Counted from the first letter of the stretch, positions 1-7,046 are shown. The stretch: DNA of 10,334 nucleotides from Bacilli bacterium (GCA_023228385.1 JALOBF010000042.1:1-10334), one strand, 5' to 3'. Numbers and translations are program-made. Notes: generated by a model from the sequence alone, not told the origin.

Positions 1-564
1 ATTACCGCGGCATATCGACAAAAACCCGATTTGCCGTCAATTACCGTACCGGCCCAGCAAAAAATCGAAAAGAGACAAATCAAGACGGAACGAATCCGCA
101 TCGAGAAGGACGTTGCTTCCAGTCCGGCCACCGAACTTTTAAATCGGGAAATGATTGCGGTTAGGGAATTGGGTACCAAAATCCACCGTTATCTGGAGAT
201 TATTGACTTTACCGGCGATCTTCGTAAACAGATCGAAATGATTAAGGAAAGTCCCTGGATTAAAAGAAAAATCGAAAAATTTTTCCGATTGCCAATTTTT
301 ACGGAAAAAGCGATTGTTGAAACCTATCATGAGCATCAATTCACTTACACCAAAGATAATATTACCGTTAACGGTGTTATTGATTTGATTTTGGAAACCG
401 AAACCGAACTTCTGGTCATCGACTATAAATTAAGCGATATCGATAAAGAAGAATATCGCGATCAACTTAAAGTTTATTGTCAATATTTAAGTTCCATATC
501 AAATAAAAAAATCAGGGCTTATTTATATTCGATTTACCAAGAAAAATTACGGCAAATCCTCTGA
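1..564 (+). CDS. addA: AddA-like helicase/nuclease, C-terminal PD-(D/E)XK nuclease domain (5' partial)
   Basis: The reading frame is open to the first base of the window with no stop, so this is the C-terminal 187 residues of a longer protein; the TTG at 31 is not a credible start. The fragment matches the RecB/AddA-type nuclease fold. It has a GTKIH block (His at fragment residue 62), a GVIDLIL strand with the first catalytic Asp (residue 128), then VIDYK with the Asp/Lys pair (141, 143), and a QLKVYCQYL helix with the Gln/Tyr motif (155, 159) typical of RecB-like nucleases. In the family this domain degrades DNA ends in the AddAB double-strand-break repair complex. AddB was considered less likely because the cysteines of its C-terminal iron-sulfur cluster are absent. 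The helicase part lies outside the window, so a different helicase-nuclease or a free-standing nuclease is not excluded. It ends in TGA. No convincing terminator follows in the 72 bases before the next gene. Confidence 0.75.
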   Translation: MTAAYRQKPDLPSITVPAQQKIEKRQIKTERIRIEKDVASSPATELLNREMIAVRELGTKIHRYLEIIDFTGDLRKQIEMIKESPWIKRKIEKFFRLPIFTEKAIVETYHEHQFTYTKDNITVNGVIDLILETETELLVIDYKLSDIDKEEYRDQLKVYCQYLSSISNKKIRAYLYSIYQEKLRQIL

Positions 565-636
565 TTATATAAGTATACAAAAATATTCGCTCTAATATAT
601 ATTAATTAAGACAGGTTATTCTCAATAGGAGGAAAA

Positions 637-1194
637 GTGAATTTATTACTGATAATATTAATCGGTATCGGCGTGGCGATGGATGCTTCGGCCGTTGCCG
701 TAACCGACGGGATGGTCGAACGGCAAATAAAATGGCAAAAAGCCTTATTTATAGCCCTTACATTCAGCATGTTTCAGGGTGTAATGCCAGTTATCGGTTA
801 TTATTTCGGTTGTATATTTACCGGTTTTATTCATGATATAGCTCATTATCTTTCATTTGTTTTGTTATCTTTTCTTGGCGGGCGTCTGATTTATCAAGCT
901 TTAACTGAAAAAGAAACCTCCCCCCATGCGCAAAAAATCGAAACAAAAACCATCCTGCTTCAAGGTTTTGCCACCAGCATTGATGCCCTTCTTGTCGGTC
1001 TCACCTTTGCTTTAAGCAAGGTTAAAATTTACCGGGCGTCCTTGATTATCGTTCTTATCACTTTTGTTTTATCCTTTATATCGGTTTATTTGGGCTGTTT
1101 ATGCGGATGGTTTTTAAAAGATAAAGCTAAAGTTCTCGGCGGACTTATTTTACTGGCGATTGCTATCAGGGTATTAATTGAAGGATTAAAATAG
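637..1194 (+). CDS. mntP: MntP-family manganese efflux pump
   Basis: This is a 185-residue integral membrane protein with about six hydrophobic helices, the usual size for MntP (formerly YebN), which exports Mn2+ to prevent manganese toxicity. The two-fold repeat is visible: a first block GVAMDASAVAV with Asp16, and a second block ATSIDALLVGL with Asp116, matching the paired aspartates of the family. Other family marks are FQGVMPVIGY (46-55), FLGGRLI (79-85) and the C-terminal LGGLILLAIAIRVLIEG. The start is GTG at 637, chosen because AGGAGG at 627-632 sits four bases upstream. Many mntP genes are controlled by a yybP-ykoY manganese riboswitch, but the 72-base leader here is too short and shows no such structure. 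A strong terminator lies directly downstream, so mntP is the last gene of its transcript. Family assignment is confident; substrate follows from the family. Confidence 0.9.
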   Translation: MNLLLIILIGIGVAMDASAVAVTDGMVERQIKWQKALFIALTFSMFQGVMPVIGYYFGCIFTGFIHDIAHYLSFVLLSFLGGRLIYQALTEKETSPHAQKIETKTILLQGFATSIDALLVGLTFALSKVKIYRASLIIVLITFVLSFISVYLGCLCGWFLKDKAKVLGGLILLAIAIRVLIEGLK

Positions 1195-1202
1195 ACAGAA
1201 CA

Positions 1203-1230
1203 AAAAGACGGCCGCCAGCGGCCGTCTTTT
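1203..1230 (+). terminator. Intrinsic terminator after mntP, possibly bidirectional
   Basis: There is a perfect 13-base inverted repeat, AAAAGACGGCCGC (1203-1215) with GCGGCCGTCTTTT (1218-1230). It folds as a GC-rich stem with a four-base CCAG loop and ends in four T. Because the left arm is preceded by a further A run, the minus strand also reads as a stem followed by T, so it could stop transcription from both sides. It begins nine bases after the mntP stop. Confidence 0.92.
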
Positions 1231-1393
1231 AAATAATGGAGGAAAAGTTTTATCGGTAGGCTCGGTCTTCATTGATTCAGATAAATCGGAATTTCGGAGC
1301 AATTCACGTTTTGGAAACTCCTTGGAATGCAAAATAATTATATTTCCCGCCAAACAATATGCTTTTTAAAAAATTATGGAATAACCAGAAATA

Positions 1394-1407
1394 ATATTGT
1401 ACAATAT
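1394..1407. promoter_or_regulatory. Putative ppa promoter -10 overlapping a 14-bp perfect palindrome
   Basis: TACAAT at 1400-1405 is a reasonable -10 hexamer placed 27 bases before the ppa start. A possible weak -35 is TGGAAT at 1377-1382 with 17-base spacing (only three of six consensus bases). The -10 lies inside the perfect palindrome ATATTGTACAATAT (1394-1407), which could be a repressor operator or merely AT-rich chance. The gene must start a new transcript somewhere here, because a strong terminator lies upstream. Confidence 0.45.
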
Positions 1408-1420
1408 AGATAGATAGCGA

Positions 1421-1426
1421 AGGTGG
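1421..1426 (+). promoter_or_regulatory. Shine-Dalgarno site that fixes the ppa start
   Basis: AGGTGG at 1421-1426 sits five bases before the ATG at 1432. The in-frame GTG at 1423 that would extend the protein by three residues is itself part of this ribosome binding site, so it is not the start. Confidence 0.8.
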
Positions 1427-1431
1427 TTAAA

Positions 1432-1959
1432 ATGAATATTTGGCATCATCTTAATTCGAATCGAGTTACGGCTGAGCGGTTTATTGCCGTAATCGAAATA
1501 TCAAAAGGCAGTAAAAAAAAATATGAATTGGATAAGGAAACCGGTATGATTATTCTTGATCGGATTTTACACACTTCAACTCATTATCCGGCCAACTATG
1601 GATTTATTCCCCTGACGTTAAGCAGTGATAACGATCCGCTTGATGTTTTGGTCTTATGCGGTGAGGATTTAGAACCGCTATGTCTTGTTGAGTGTTATCC
1701 GATTGGTTTGGTTCGGATGATTGATGAGAGTTTAATTGACGATAAGATAATCGCCATTCCTTTTAATGATCCGATATGGAGTCATTATCATGAATTAAAA
1801 GAACTGCCGCCGCATATGGCTGATGAGATTGAACATTTTTTTAAAGTTTATAAAAATCTAGAACATAAAGAAACAACCGGATTTGAGATATTCGGCCGCG
1901 AACGGGCTGAAGCTACAATTAAGGAAGCAATTCAAAATTATCGGGAAAACATATTATAA
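1432..1959 (+). CDS. ppa: Inorganic pyrophosphatase, family I (soluble)
   Basis: This 175-residue cytosolic enzyme hydrolyses pyrophosphate to phosphate, pulling biosynthetic reactions forward. The family I signature DNDPLDV is at 66-72, and the known active-site set of the E. coli enzyme can be followed one by one: Glu22, Lys30, Arg44, Tyr56 (YPANYGF), Asp66, Asp68, Asp71, Asp98, Asp103, Lys105, Tyr140 and Lys141. The length equals that of typical bacterial family I enzymes and nothing essential is missing. The start is the ATG at 1432 behind AGGTGG. The next gene begins 13 bases after the TAA, so the two are probably cotranscribed. Many low-GC Gram-positives use the unrelated manganese-dependent family II enzyme (PpaC), so the family I type is a modest phylogenetic marker. 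Confidence 0.96.
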   Translation: MNIWHHLNSNRVTAERFIAVIEISKGSKKKYELDKETGMIILDRILHTSTHYPANYGFIPLTLSSDNDPLDVLVLCGEDLEPLCLVECYPIGLVRMIDESLIDDKIIAIPFNDPIWSHYHELKELPPHMADEIEHFFKVYKNLEHKETTGFEIFGRERAEATIKEAIQNYRENIL

Positions 1960-1972
1960 TGAAAGGGAAGTT

Positions 1973-2680
1973 ATGATAGCAACAGCAGTAAACGGTACGG
2001 CTATCGTCGGCGGTGGATTAATCGGCCTTTTTTTTCGGCGGTATATTAAAAAGGATATTTGTGATTCGGTATTAAAAGCGGTAGGAATTGTTGTTTTATT
2101 ATTGGGTATGCTCGGCAGCATTAAGGCCGCCCTTTATATTGAAAATAATGAAATCCAAATGATAACGCGGTTTGATTTGCTATTAATTATCAGCCTCGTC
2201 TTAGGTACCTTTATCGGTGAAATCATAAAAATAGATTATCACTTAAAGCGATTTGGTGATTATCTGGAAAGAAAGTTAAATAAGGGCGTTTTTTCTGAAG
2301 GTTTTATCGCTGCTTCTTTAATTTTTTGTATAGGCGCTATGGCGATAATCGGCAGTATTAAAGCGGCTTTGGGTGATCCTTCAATTATATATCTTAAATC
2401 GGTAATCGATGGTATTACCGCAATGATTCTTGCTTCGACGCTTGGTTTCGGGGTTATTTTTGCGGCGATACCGGTTTTATTATATCAGGGAGCATTAACC
2501 GGTTTGGGAATGATTTGCGGTGACTTTATGCCGTATGATCTTGTTAACGCCTTTAGTTTGGTCGGTTATGCAATGGTTGCCGCTGTCGGTCTTAATTTTC
2601 TTATTCAAGAAAAAATCAAAGTTGCTAATATGTTACCGGCTTTAATCCTTGCCATCATTATATATTTGGTTTTTTATTAG
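1973..2680 (+). CDS. DUF554 family membrane protein (YdfK/YqgA-like)
   Basis: This is a 235-residue polytopic membrane protein of the DUF554 family, whose function is unknown. The N-terminus has the family's NGTAIVGGGLIGL start, followed by VLLLGMLGSIKAAL, a loop with LVLGTFIGEI, and the most characteristic stretch, IFCIGAMAIIGSIKAAL, then SVIDGITAMILASTLGFG and PVLLYQGALT. About six to seven hydrophobic segments are visible. The start is the ATG at 1973 with AAGGGA (1963-1968) upstream; a longer frame open to 1883 overlaps the pyrophosphatase and lacks the family's sequence, so it was rejected. The gene lies 13 bases behind ppa. No terminator is evident after its stop. The family call is strong; the role is unknown. 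Confidence 0.9.
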   Translation: MIATAVNGTAIVGGGLIGLFFRRYIKKDICDSVLKAVGIVVLLLGMLGSIKAALYIENNEIQMITRFDLLLIISLVLGTFIGEIIKIDYHLKRFGDYLERKLNKGVFSEGFIAASLIFCIGAMAIIGSIKAALGDPSIIYLKSVIDGITAMILASTLGFGVIFAAIPVLLYQGALTGLGMICGDFMPYDLVNAFSLVGYAMVAAVGLNFLIQEKIKVANMLPALILAIIIYLVFY

Positions 2681-2716
2681 CCTCATATATTAGTATTCGC
2701 TGCCGCTTTAAACGAG

Positions 2717-2732
2717 ATGATATTAATATCAT
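2717..2732. repeat. 16-bp perfect palindrome in the DUF554-hydrolase spacer
   Basis: ATGATATTAATATCAT reads the same on both strands. It lies in the 205-base spacer between the DUF554 gene and the hydrolase gene, 37 bases after the DUF554 stop. It has no T-tract and so does not look like a terminator; it could be an operator or AT-rich chance. Apart from the promoter at 2859-2867, I see nothing else in this spacer. Confidence 0.4.
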
Positions 2733-2858
2733 AAAAATGAATTATTAAGAATCAGCATGACTTTTTGTTTTTCAATTGTTATGCTTATTAATACCCAATC
2801 ATATGAGAAATTTTTTGGATTTCACATTTAGAATACGGGAATTATTTTATTATCGAGA

Positions 2859-2867
2859 TGATATAAT
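2859..2867 (+). promoter_or_regulatory. Extended -10 promoter for the hydrolase operon
   Basis: TGATATAAT contains a consensus TATAAT (2862-2867) with the TG of an extended -10 element one base upstream. No good -35 is present at 17 bases, which extended -10 promoters do not need. Transcription would begin near 2874, giving a very short leader that just holds the ribosome site AAGGTG (2875-2880). Confidence 0.65.
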
Positions 2868-2885
2868 GAGTTGTAAGGTGATATT

Positions 2886-3641
2886 ATGGAAAAAGCAATT
2901 ATGTTACTGCATGGTTTTTTATCGAATGAAACTGATTTTAATGATTTGCTCCCGTATCTTAAGAATTATTACAGCCATATTGAAATACCGATTTATCCCG
3001 GCCATAATGAAGATGAGAGTTATCATGATTTTGACGGTGAAAAAACAATTGAATTTGTTGAAAACAAACTGCGTGAACTAACCGAAAAATACCAGGAAGT
3101 AGACCTTGTCGGTTTTTCGATGGGCGGAGCGCTAGCCGCTTATCTTGCGCAGCGGTTTCCGATTAATAAACTGGTCCTTCTGGCTCCGGCGAATAAGTAC
3201 TTTAATTTCTATTTACCGTTTTCAAAAATTCGGTATTTGGTAAAAAATTTTTATGCGATGGAAAAAGCATTTTTTAAACGCCATAAGGAGCATTTTTCAA
3301 TATATAAAAATAAATTGAAGATGATGTTTGATGATGATGTAAAAGCATTAAAAATAGCTCGCGATAAATATTTAAAACGATATTTACGGAAGGTTTATCA
3401 AAATTTTAAATATTTAATAAAAACAGTTAATGAAGAAATTGATTTAATTACAAACCCTTGTTTTATTGCATGGGGGAAATTAGACCAACTTGTGCCGAAA
3501 GAATCGGTCCTTAGTTTATACCGGCTATGTCAACATGAAAACCGGAAACTGTTAATTTATGAAGACGTATCGCATTTGATGCTTCTTTCGGCGAACAATC
3601 AACATCTGATAAAAGATATTGTTGAGTTTTTGCAATCTTGA
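2886..3641 (+). CDS. Alpha/beta hydrolase (carboxylesterase/lysophospholipase-like)
   Basis: This is a 251-residue protein of the alpha/beta hydrolase fold. It opens directly with the first core strand and oxyanion loop MLLHGFLSN (6-14), followed by IPIYPGH (34-40), as in small carboxylesterases such as Est30. The nucleophile elbow is GFSMGG with Ser78. The acid is Asp200 in WGKLDQLVP and the base is His230 in EDVSHLML, completing the Ser-Asp-His triad. The helical cap at about 105-185 is rich in Lys, Tyr and Phe. There is no signal peptide, so it acts in the cytosol, likely on an ester or acylglycerol; the true substrate cannot be read from sequence. The start is the ATG at 2886, five bases after AAGGTG. 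It heads a three-gene run with two membrane proteins that ends at the terminator near 4769. Confidence 0.88.
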   Translation: MEKAIMLLHGFLSNETDFNDLLPYLKNYYSHIEIPIYPGHNEDESYHDFDGEKTIEFVENKLRELTEKYQEVDLVGFSMGGALAAYLAQRFPINKLVLLAPANKYFNFYLPFSKIRYLVKNFYAMEKAFFKRHKEHFSIYKNKLKMMFDDDVKALKIARDKYLKRYLRKVYQNFKYLIKTVNEEIDLITNPCFIAWGKLDQLVPKESVLSLYRLCQHENRKLLIYEDVSHLMLLSANNQHLIKDIVEFLQS

Positions 3642-3681
3642 AAATTAGTATTTTAATGCAAATTCTGAAGATAATAACTAT

Positions 3682-4305
3682 ATGAAAAAGAAAGTTATTT
3701 TTAATTATCCCAATTTAATCCTACTGTTTATAACAGTTATATCCGTTTGGTTAATTATTTACTTTATTAAAAGGAATATATTTAATTATAAATTTCTTGC
3801 AACTTTCCTGTTTTTCGGTTTGGCTTGGTTGGCGGTGGTTGTTTCGAAAATTTTTAAAATCAAGATTCCGTCCGTTATTATAATTTCATATTATTTTTTT
3901 CTGATATTATCATTATTTTTCGGCGTAATTCTTGGGTTTTATTTTATTTTTCCGTGGTACGATGATTTCAATCATTTTTTGGCCGGAGCGTTGCTTACTT
4001 TGTTTGGGATTTTTATCATCGCAAAATTGGATAATGTCGGTTATCTTAAATTTTCCTTGTTATTAACATATAGTTTGTTTTTTGCCGGATTTTGTGGCGG
4101 GCTTTGGGAAATAATTGAGTTTATGATTGACCGCGTATTTAATTATGATATTCAAAGAGTAGGGACTACCGGCGTTGCCAATACCATTGTTGATCTTATT
4201 ATGAATTTATTAGGTTCGATTATTATTGTTTTCTTATTGATAATTGATGATAAGGTTTATAAGAACAAATATTTAGAAAAATTACTAAAAAAATACGGGG
4301 AATAA
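3682..4305 (+). CDS. Multi-pass membrane protein, YjdF/DUF2238-like
   Basis: This is a 207-residue membrane protein with about six hydrophobic helices (roughly 10-28, 37-54, 63-90, 98-114, 123-140, 173-188). Between the helices are conserved-looking polar motifs: WYDDFNHFLAG (92-102, His98), GGLWEIIEFMID (139-150) and NTIVDLIMNLLGS (167-179). A His after an aromatic-Asp pair, Glu-rich WEIIE and a D(L/M)..N.(L/I)G end are the pattern of the uncharacterised YjdF (DUF2238) family and loosely of VanZ-like proteins. I prefer the former. It starts 40 bases after the hydrolase stop with only a weak ribosome site (GAAGA at 3667-3671), which suggests low or coupled translation. The C-terminus is lysine-rich and probably cytosolic. 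Function unknown. Confidence 0.6.
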   Translation: MKKKVIFNYPNLILLFITVISVWLIIYFIKRNIFNYKFLATFLFFGLAWLAVVVSKIFKIKIPSVIIISYYFFLILSLFFGVILGFYFIFPWYDDFNHFLAGALLTLFGIFIIAKLDNVGYLKFSLLLTYSLFFAGFCGGLWEIIEFMIDRVFNYDIQRVGTTGVANTIVDLIMNLLGSIIIVFLLIIDDKVYKNKYLEKLLKKYGE

Positions 4306-4308
4306 ACA

Positions 4309-4770
4309 ATGATGAAAAAAAACAGCGATATTTTATGGAATGTTATTAAATATGTAGTTTTAACGCTTATTGTCGTTTCAACTGTGACCATTTTTTTTGA
4401 AGCACTTTATACCGAATATCATGCTTTGGGTTTTACCAGCGAAAAAGTTAACAGTTATCGCGGATATAAGGTTGCTTTTGGCGGCGAAGACCATAAAGCA
4501 AGTTTATTTGCGATAGCTGCTTATTTTCTTCCCTTGTTTTCGGGAATTATTCTTTTGGCCTTTTGGAAAAAGTATCCGAAACTGATATTTTTTTTAACGG
4601 CAATTTTACTTTATCTTTCTCTAGTATTAAAATTGTTAATGCCTTATTATGCACCGATTCCGTTAGCTTTAGGATTATATACAATATACGGTACGGCATT
4701 GATTGTTGATGTTGTGATAATCGGATTTAACAGTTTGCTTGCTTTTGGCGCGGCGGTGTTCACCCGATAA
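4309..4770 (+). CDS. Four-helix membrane protein of unknown function
   Basis: I do not recognise a named family. This 153-residue protein begins MMKKN and has a hydrophobic helix at about 12-30, a polar extracellular-type loop (31-64) with a YRGYKVAFGG motif, then helices near 66-85, 89-110 and 117-148. The gene follows the YjdF-like gene by three bases, with GGGGAA (4297-4302) overlapping the stop of its neighbour as the ribosome site, so the two are translated together. Two adjacent ATG codons (4309 and 4312) are both possible starts; the first has better spacing. The stop codon is inside the left arm of the terminator that closes the operon. Confidence 0.75.
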   Translation: MMKKNSDILWNVIKYVVLTLIVVSTVTIFFEALYTEYHALGFTSEKVNSYRGYKVAFGGEDHKASLFAIAAYFLPLFSGIILLAFWKKYPKLIFFLTAILLYLSLVLKLLMPYYAPIPLALGLYTIYGTALIVDVVIIGFNSLLAFGAAVFTR

Positions 4771-4803
4771 ACTCTATTTCGATATAGAGTTTTTTCTTTT
4801 TTT
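4769..4803 (+). terminator. Intrinsic terminator closing the hydrolase operon
   Basis: AAACTCTAT (4769-4777) pairs perfectly with ATAGAGTTT (4784-4792) around a six-base TTCGAT loop. The stem runs into a long T-tract (4790-4803, broken by one C). It overlaps the stop codon of the preceding gene. Confidence 0.9.
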
Positions 4804-4804
4804 A

Positions 4805-4813
4805 TGCTATAAT
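4805..4813 (+). promoter_or_regulatory. Extended -10 promoter for the DUF368-S41 operon
   Basis: TGCTATAAT holds a consensus -10 (4808-4813) and the TG of an extended -10 promoter. It begins just after the T-tract of the terminator. A poor -35 candidate, TAGAGT (4785-4790), lies in the terminator's right arm at 17-base spacing. Transcription would begin near 4820. Confidence 0.7.
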
Positions 4814-4841
4814 GATGGCAATTGAAAAATGAGGGTTTAAT

Positions 4842-5735
4842 ATGAAAGGTAAGATTTTGGATTTACTGAAAGGGATTCCGATTGGTATCGCCAATGTTAT
4901 CCCCGGTTTTAGCGGGGGGACAATGGCGGTTATTTTAAATGTTTATGAACGGCTTATCACCGCTTTAAGCGAATTCTTACATCACCCGATTAAGGTAATT
5001 AAAAATATATGGGCATTGTTTTTGGGAGTTGTAATCGGCGTAATAGTTGCGACTAAACTGATTGTGCTGCTGCTTAGTAATTTTCCGATTCCGACCACAC
5101 TTTTTTTTGTCGGTTTGGTAATCGGATCGATTCCTAACATTTTATTTAAAGCAAATCAAAGTAAAGTTAAAGCGATTGATATTATCGTGTGTTTCGTTTG
5201 TGTTCTGGTTATCATCGTTTTTAGTTTTATTAGAGAAGGGACTCCCAGTACGGTTGATTATGATTTTAAAACAGCGCTTTTAGTTTTTTTCCTTTCGGTT
5301 ATTGCGGCGGCAGCCATGGTTATTCCCGGGGTCAGCGGCTCGCTGATTTTACTTGCTCTCGGTTATTATGATTTTATTTGGAAAGATTTATTAGGGACAT
5401 TTATCAATGCGGTAATTTCTCTTGACTTTGCCGGTTCCGTTAATGCTTTTTTATTGATACTGCCATTTATATTAGGCGTTATTTTCGGCATTGTTTTTAT
5501 ATCAAAACTAATTAAATTATTAATCGGAAAATATCCGCAAACGGTCTATTATGCGATATTCGGTTTACTGGTTGCTTCTCCGTTTGCAATTATATATGGT
5601 ATGTACCGAGAATACCGGTCCGCAATAATCGAAAACAGTAATTTTTGGGGATGGATAATCGGAATTATATCGATTACCGTCAGTGCTTATCTGGTAAATT
5701 ATTTATCAAAGTTTGATATTCAAAAGAAAGATTGA
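4842..5735 (+). CDS. popT: DUF368/PopT-family polyprenyl-phosphate transporter
   Basis: This is a 297-residue polytopic membrane protein of the DUF368 family. The family signature occurs twice, as expected for its internal inverted repeat: NVIPGFSGGTMAVIL (18-32, with YERLI after it) and MVIPGVSGSLILLALG (159-174). Members have been reported as PopT, which returns the lipid carrier undecaprenyl phosphate across the membrane for reuse in wall polymer synthesis; applying that here is inference from the family. About eight hydrophobic segments are visible, some probably re-entrant around the two PG.SG motifs. The start is the ATG at 4842 with GAGGG (4831-4835) six bases upstream, and its own promoter lies immediately behind the previous terminator. 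The S41 peptidase gene follows after 24 bases and is probably cotranscribed. Confidence 0.88.
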   Translation: MKGKILDLLKGIPIGIANVIPGFSGGTMAVILNVYERLITALSEFLHHPIKVIKNIWALFLGVVIGVIVATKLIVLLLSNFPIPTTLFFVGLVIGSIPNILFKANQSKVKAIDIIVCFVCVLVIIVFSFIREGTPSTVDYDFKTALLVFFLSVIAAAAMVIPGVSGSLILLALGYYDFIWKDLLGTFINAVISLDFAGSVNAFLLILPFILGVIFGIVFISKLIKLLIGKYPQTVYYAIFGLLVASPFAIIYGMYREYRSAIIENSNFWGWIIGIISITVSAYLVNYLSKFDIQKKD

Positions 5736-5759
5736 TTTTGCACAGAAAAGGAAGAAGAT

Positions 5760-7046
5760 ATGACAGAAAAAGATTTTATAAACCGCTATGTCCATGCCGA
5801 AAGAAAATATTATTCGGAAGAAGAATGTGCTCCCCTTCGGTCGATGACATTAAAAGAAGGCTTTAAAAAAGCGGCAGTGCGGGCTTTTATTAACCGTCGT
5901 CTGACTCTTAAAAAAGCCGAAGAAGATATCATTCTTTTCTTTAAATTACTAAGTCTTTGTTATAGCGGCTATGATTATTTCTCAGCTAAAAGTGATTTTT
6001 CTAAAATGGAAAAGAAAATGCTGGATTTAATACGAAATAAAAAAAAAATTAGCACGAGATTTTTAGCCTCTAATTTAATTTCTAACCTCCAAAATGTGAT
6101 CGTAGATGCCCATTTTCGTATTATAAGCCCTAAAGGTTATCATATCCTTTGTTCCCACCCATCCCCTTATTTTACGGAATTAATACTGGAAGAAACGGAA
6201 GAAGGATATCGAGTTATTCGTGGTGTAAGCCGGATGCCGATCGGGACAATTCTTTTTCCCGATGCGGTTACGGATTATCTTTTTCCGACCTTACCCGGTC
6301 CCGACGGTAAATGTAGATATTTGGTTGGCATCATCACCGAACAGAAAAGAAAGACATTGACCATCGGCGATGTAAAACTTAAGCTGCATCGTGCCCGGTT
6401 AAATCGTTTTCGCGATAAAAAAGAGAAAAAAATCATTAAGTTATCGGATATGGCGGTATTTAAGGACCGGACCTATCGCCTTAATGAAGATCCATTGTCT
6501 TATTATGATATCGGTGCTTCCCTTCGCGCCGAAGCGACCGTAATATGGGATTTGCGCAATAACGAAGGAGGAAATTCTCGCTATCCCGAGAGTTTTATCA
6601 AAGGACTCAACGATTATGGTTACTGGCAATGCGACTGTGCCGTTTTACAGAATCCGGTTTTTGATGCAAAACAAAAGGAAAGATATTATGATATTTATCG
6701 GGCTCAGCCTTATAACTTGGAACAAGCAAGCTATCAAGGACAGCTTTTGGTATTAACCAATAAAAAAGTAGCATCCAGCGGCGAGGCTGCCGTTTTGTTT
6801 TCGTTTTCGGTGCCGAAAAGTCTTCGAATCGGAACCGCAACTTCCGGTTGCGGTACTTTTGGCGATACCCGGGCTTACGTATTGAAAAACTCGAAAATCA
6901 TCGTAAGTTTCGGTTATAAAATCTTTTTCAACAAACTGCAGCGTGAAGGTTACGGCATTAAGCCCGATTATTGGCTTGATGAAGATAACGGATTAAGCGC
7001 CTTCCGGCGGTGGTACCGCAATTACCGAAAGCAAGCGGAAAAATGA
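5760..7046 (+). CDS. S41-family peptidase, tricorn/IRBP-type core, no signal peptide
   Basis: This is a 428-residue protein. The C-terminal half has the S41 core in order: VIWDLRNNEGG (261-271), LLVLTNKKVASSGEAAVLF with the predicted nucleophile Ser339 in S-S-G-E, RIGTATSGCGTFGDT (356-370), and EGYGIKPD (396-403). CtpA-type enzymes have a catalytic Lys 25 residues after the Ser; here that place is Cys364, so a Ser/Lys dyad is not possible. IVDAHFRI (114-121) fits the D.H motif that supplies the catalytic His (His118) in tricorn-like S41 enzymes, and Glu396 may complete the set. The first 110 residues are helical, charged and unrecognised. No PDZ domain, signal peptide or membrane helix is seen, so it should be cytosolic, unlike most S41 proteases. 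The start is the ATG at 5760 behind AAAGGAAG (5747-5754). The substrate is unknown. Confidence 0.82.
   Translation: MTEKDFINRYVHAERKYYSEEECAPLRSMTLKEGFKKAAVRAFINRRLTLKKAEEDIILFFKLLSLCYSGYDYFSAKSDFSKMEKKMLDLIRNKKKISTRFLASNLISNLQNVIVDAHFRIISPKGYHILCSHPSPYFTELILEETEEGYRVIRGVSRMPIGTILFPDAVTDYLFPTLPGPDGKCRYLVGIITEQKRKTLTIGDVKLKLHRARLNRFRDKKEKKIIKLSDMAVFKDRTYRLNEDPLSYYDIGASLRAEATVIWDLRNNEGGNSRYPESFIKGLNDYGYWQCDCAVLQNPVFDAKQKERYYDIYRAQPYNLEQASYQGQLLVLTNKKVASSGEAAVLFSFSVPKSLRIGTATSGCGTFGDTRAYVLKNSKIIVSFGYKIFFNKLQREGYGIKPDYWLDEDNGLSAFRRWYRNYRKQAEK

Noticed and set aside
565..636. yybP-ykoY manganese riboswitch before mntP
   Set aside because: The leader is only 72 bases, AT-rich, and has none of the paired structure expected; only a chance AT palindrome (593-604) is visible.
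1186..1332. 48-residue minus-strand ORF in the mntP-ppa spacer as a protein gene
   Set aside because: It reads through the strong terminator hairpin into the end of mntP; noted only as a possible antisense RNA.
1883..1972. Longer N-terminus of the DUF554 protein overlapping ppa
   Set aside because: The family's conserved start lies at the ATG at 1973, with its own ribosome site; the extension is an out-of-frame reading of ppa.
2776..3081. 101-residue ORF overlapping the hydrolase start
   Set aside because: It is in another frame of the hydrolase, runs across its promoter, and has no ribosome site or recognisable domain.
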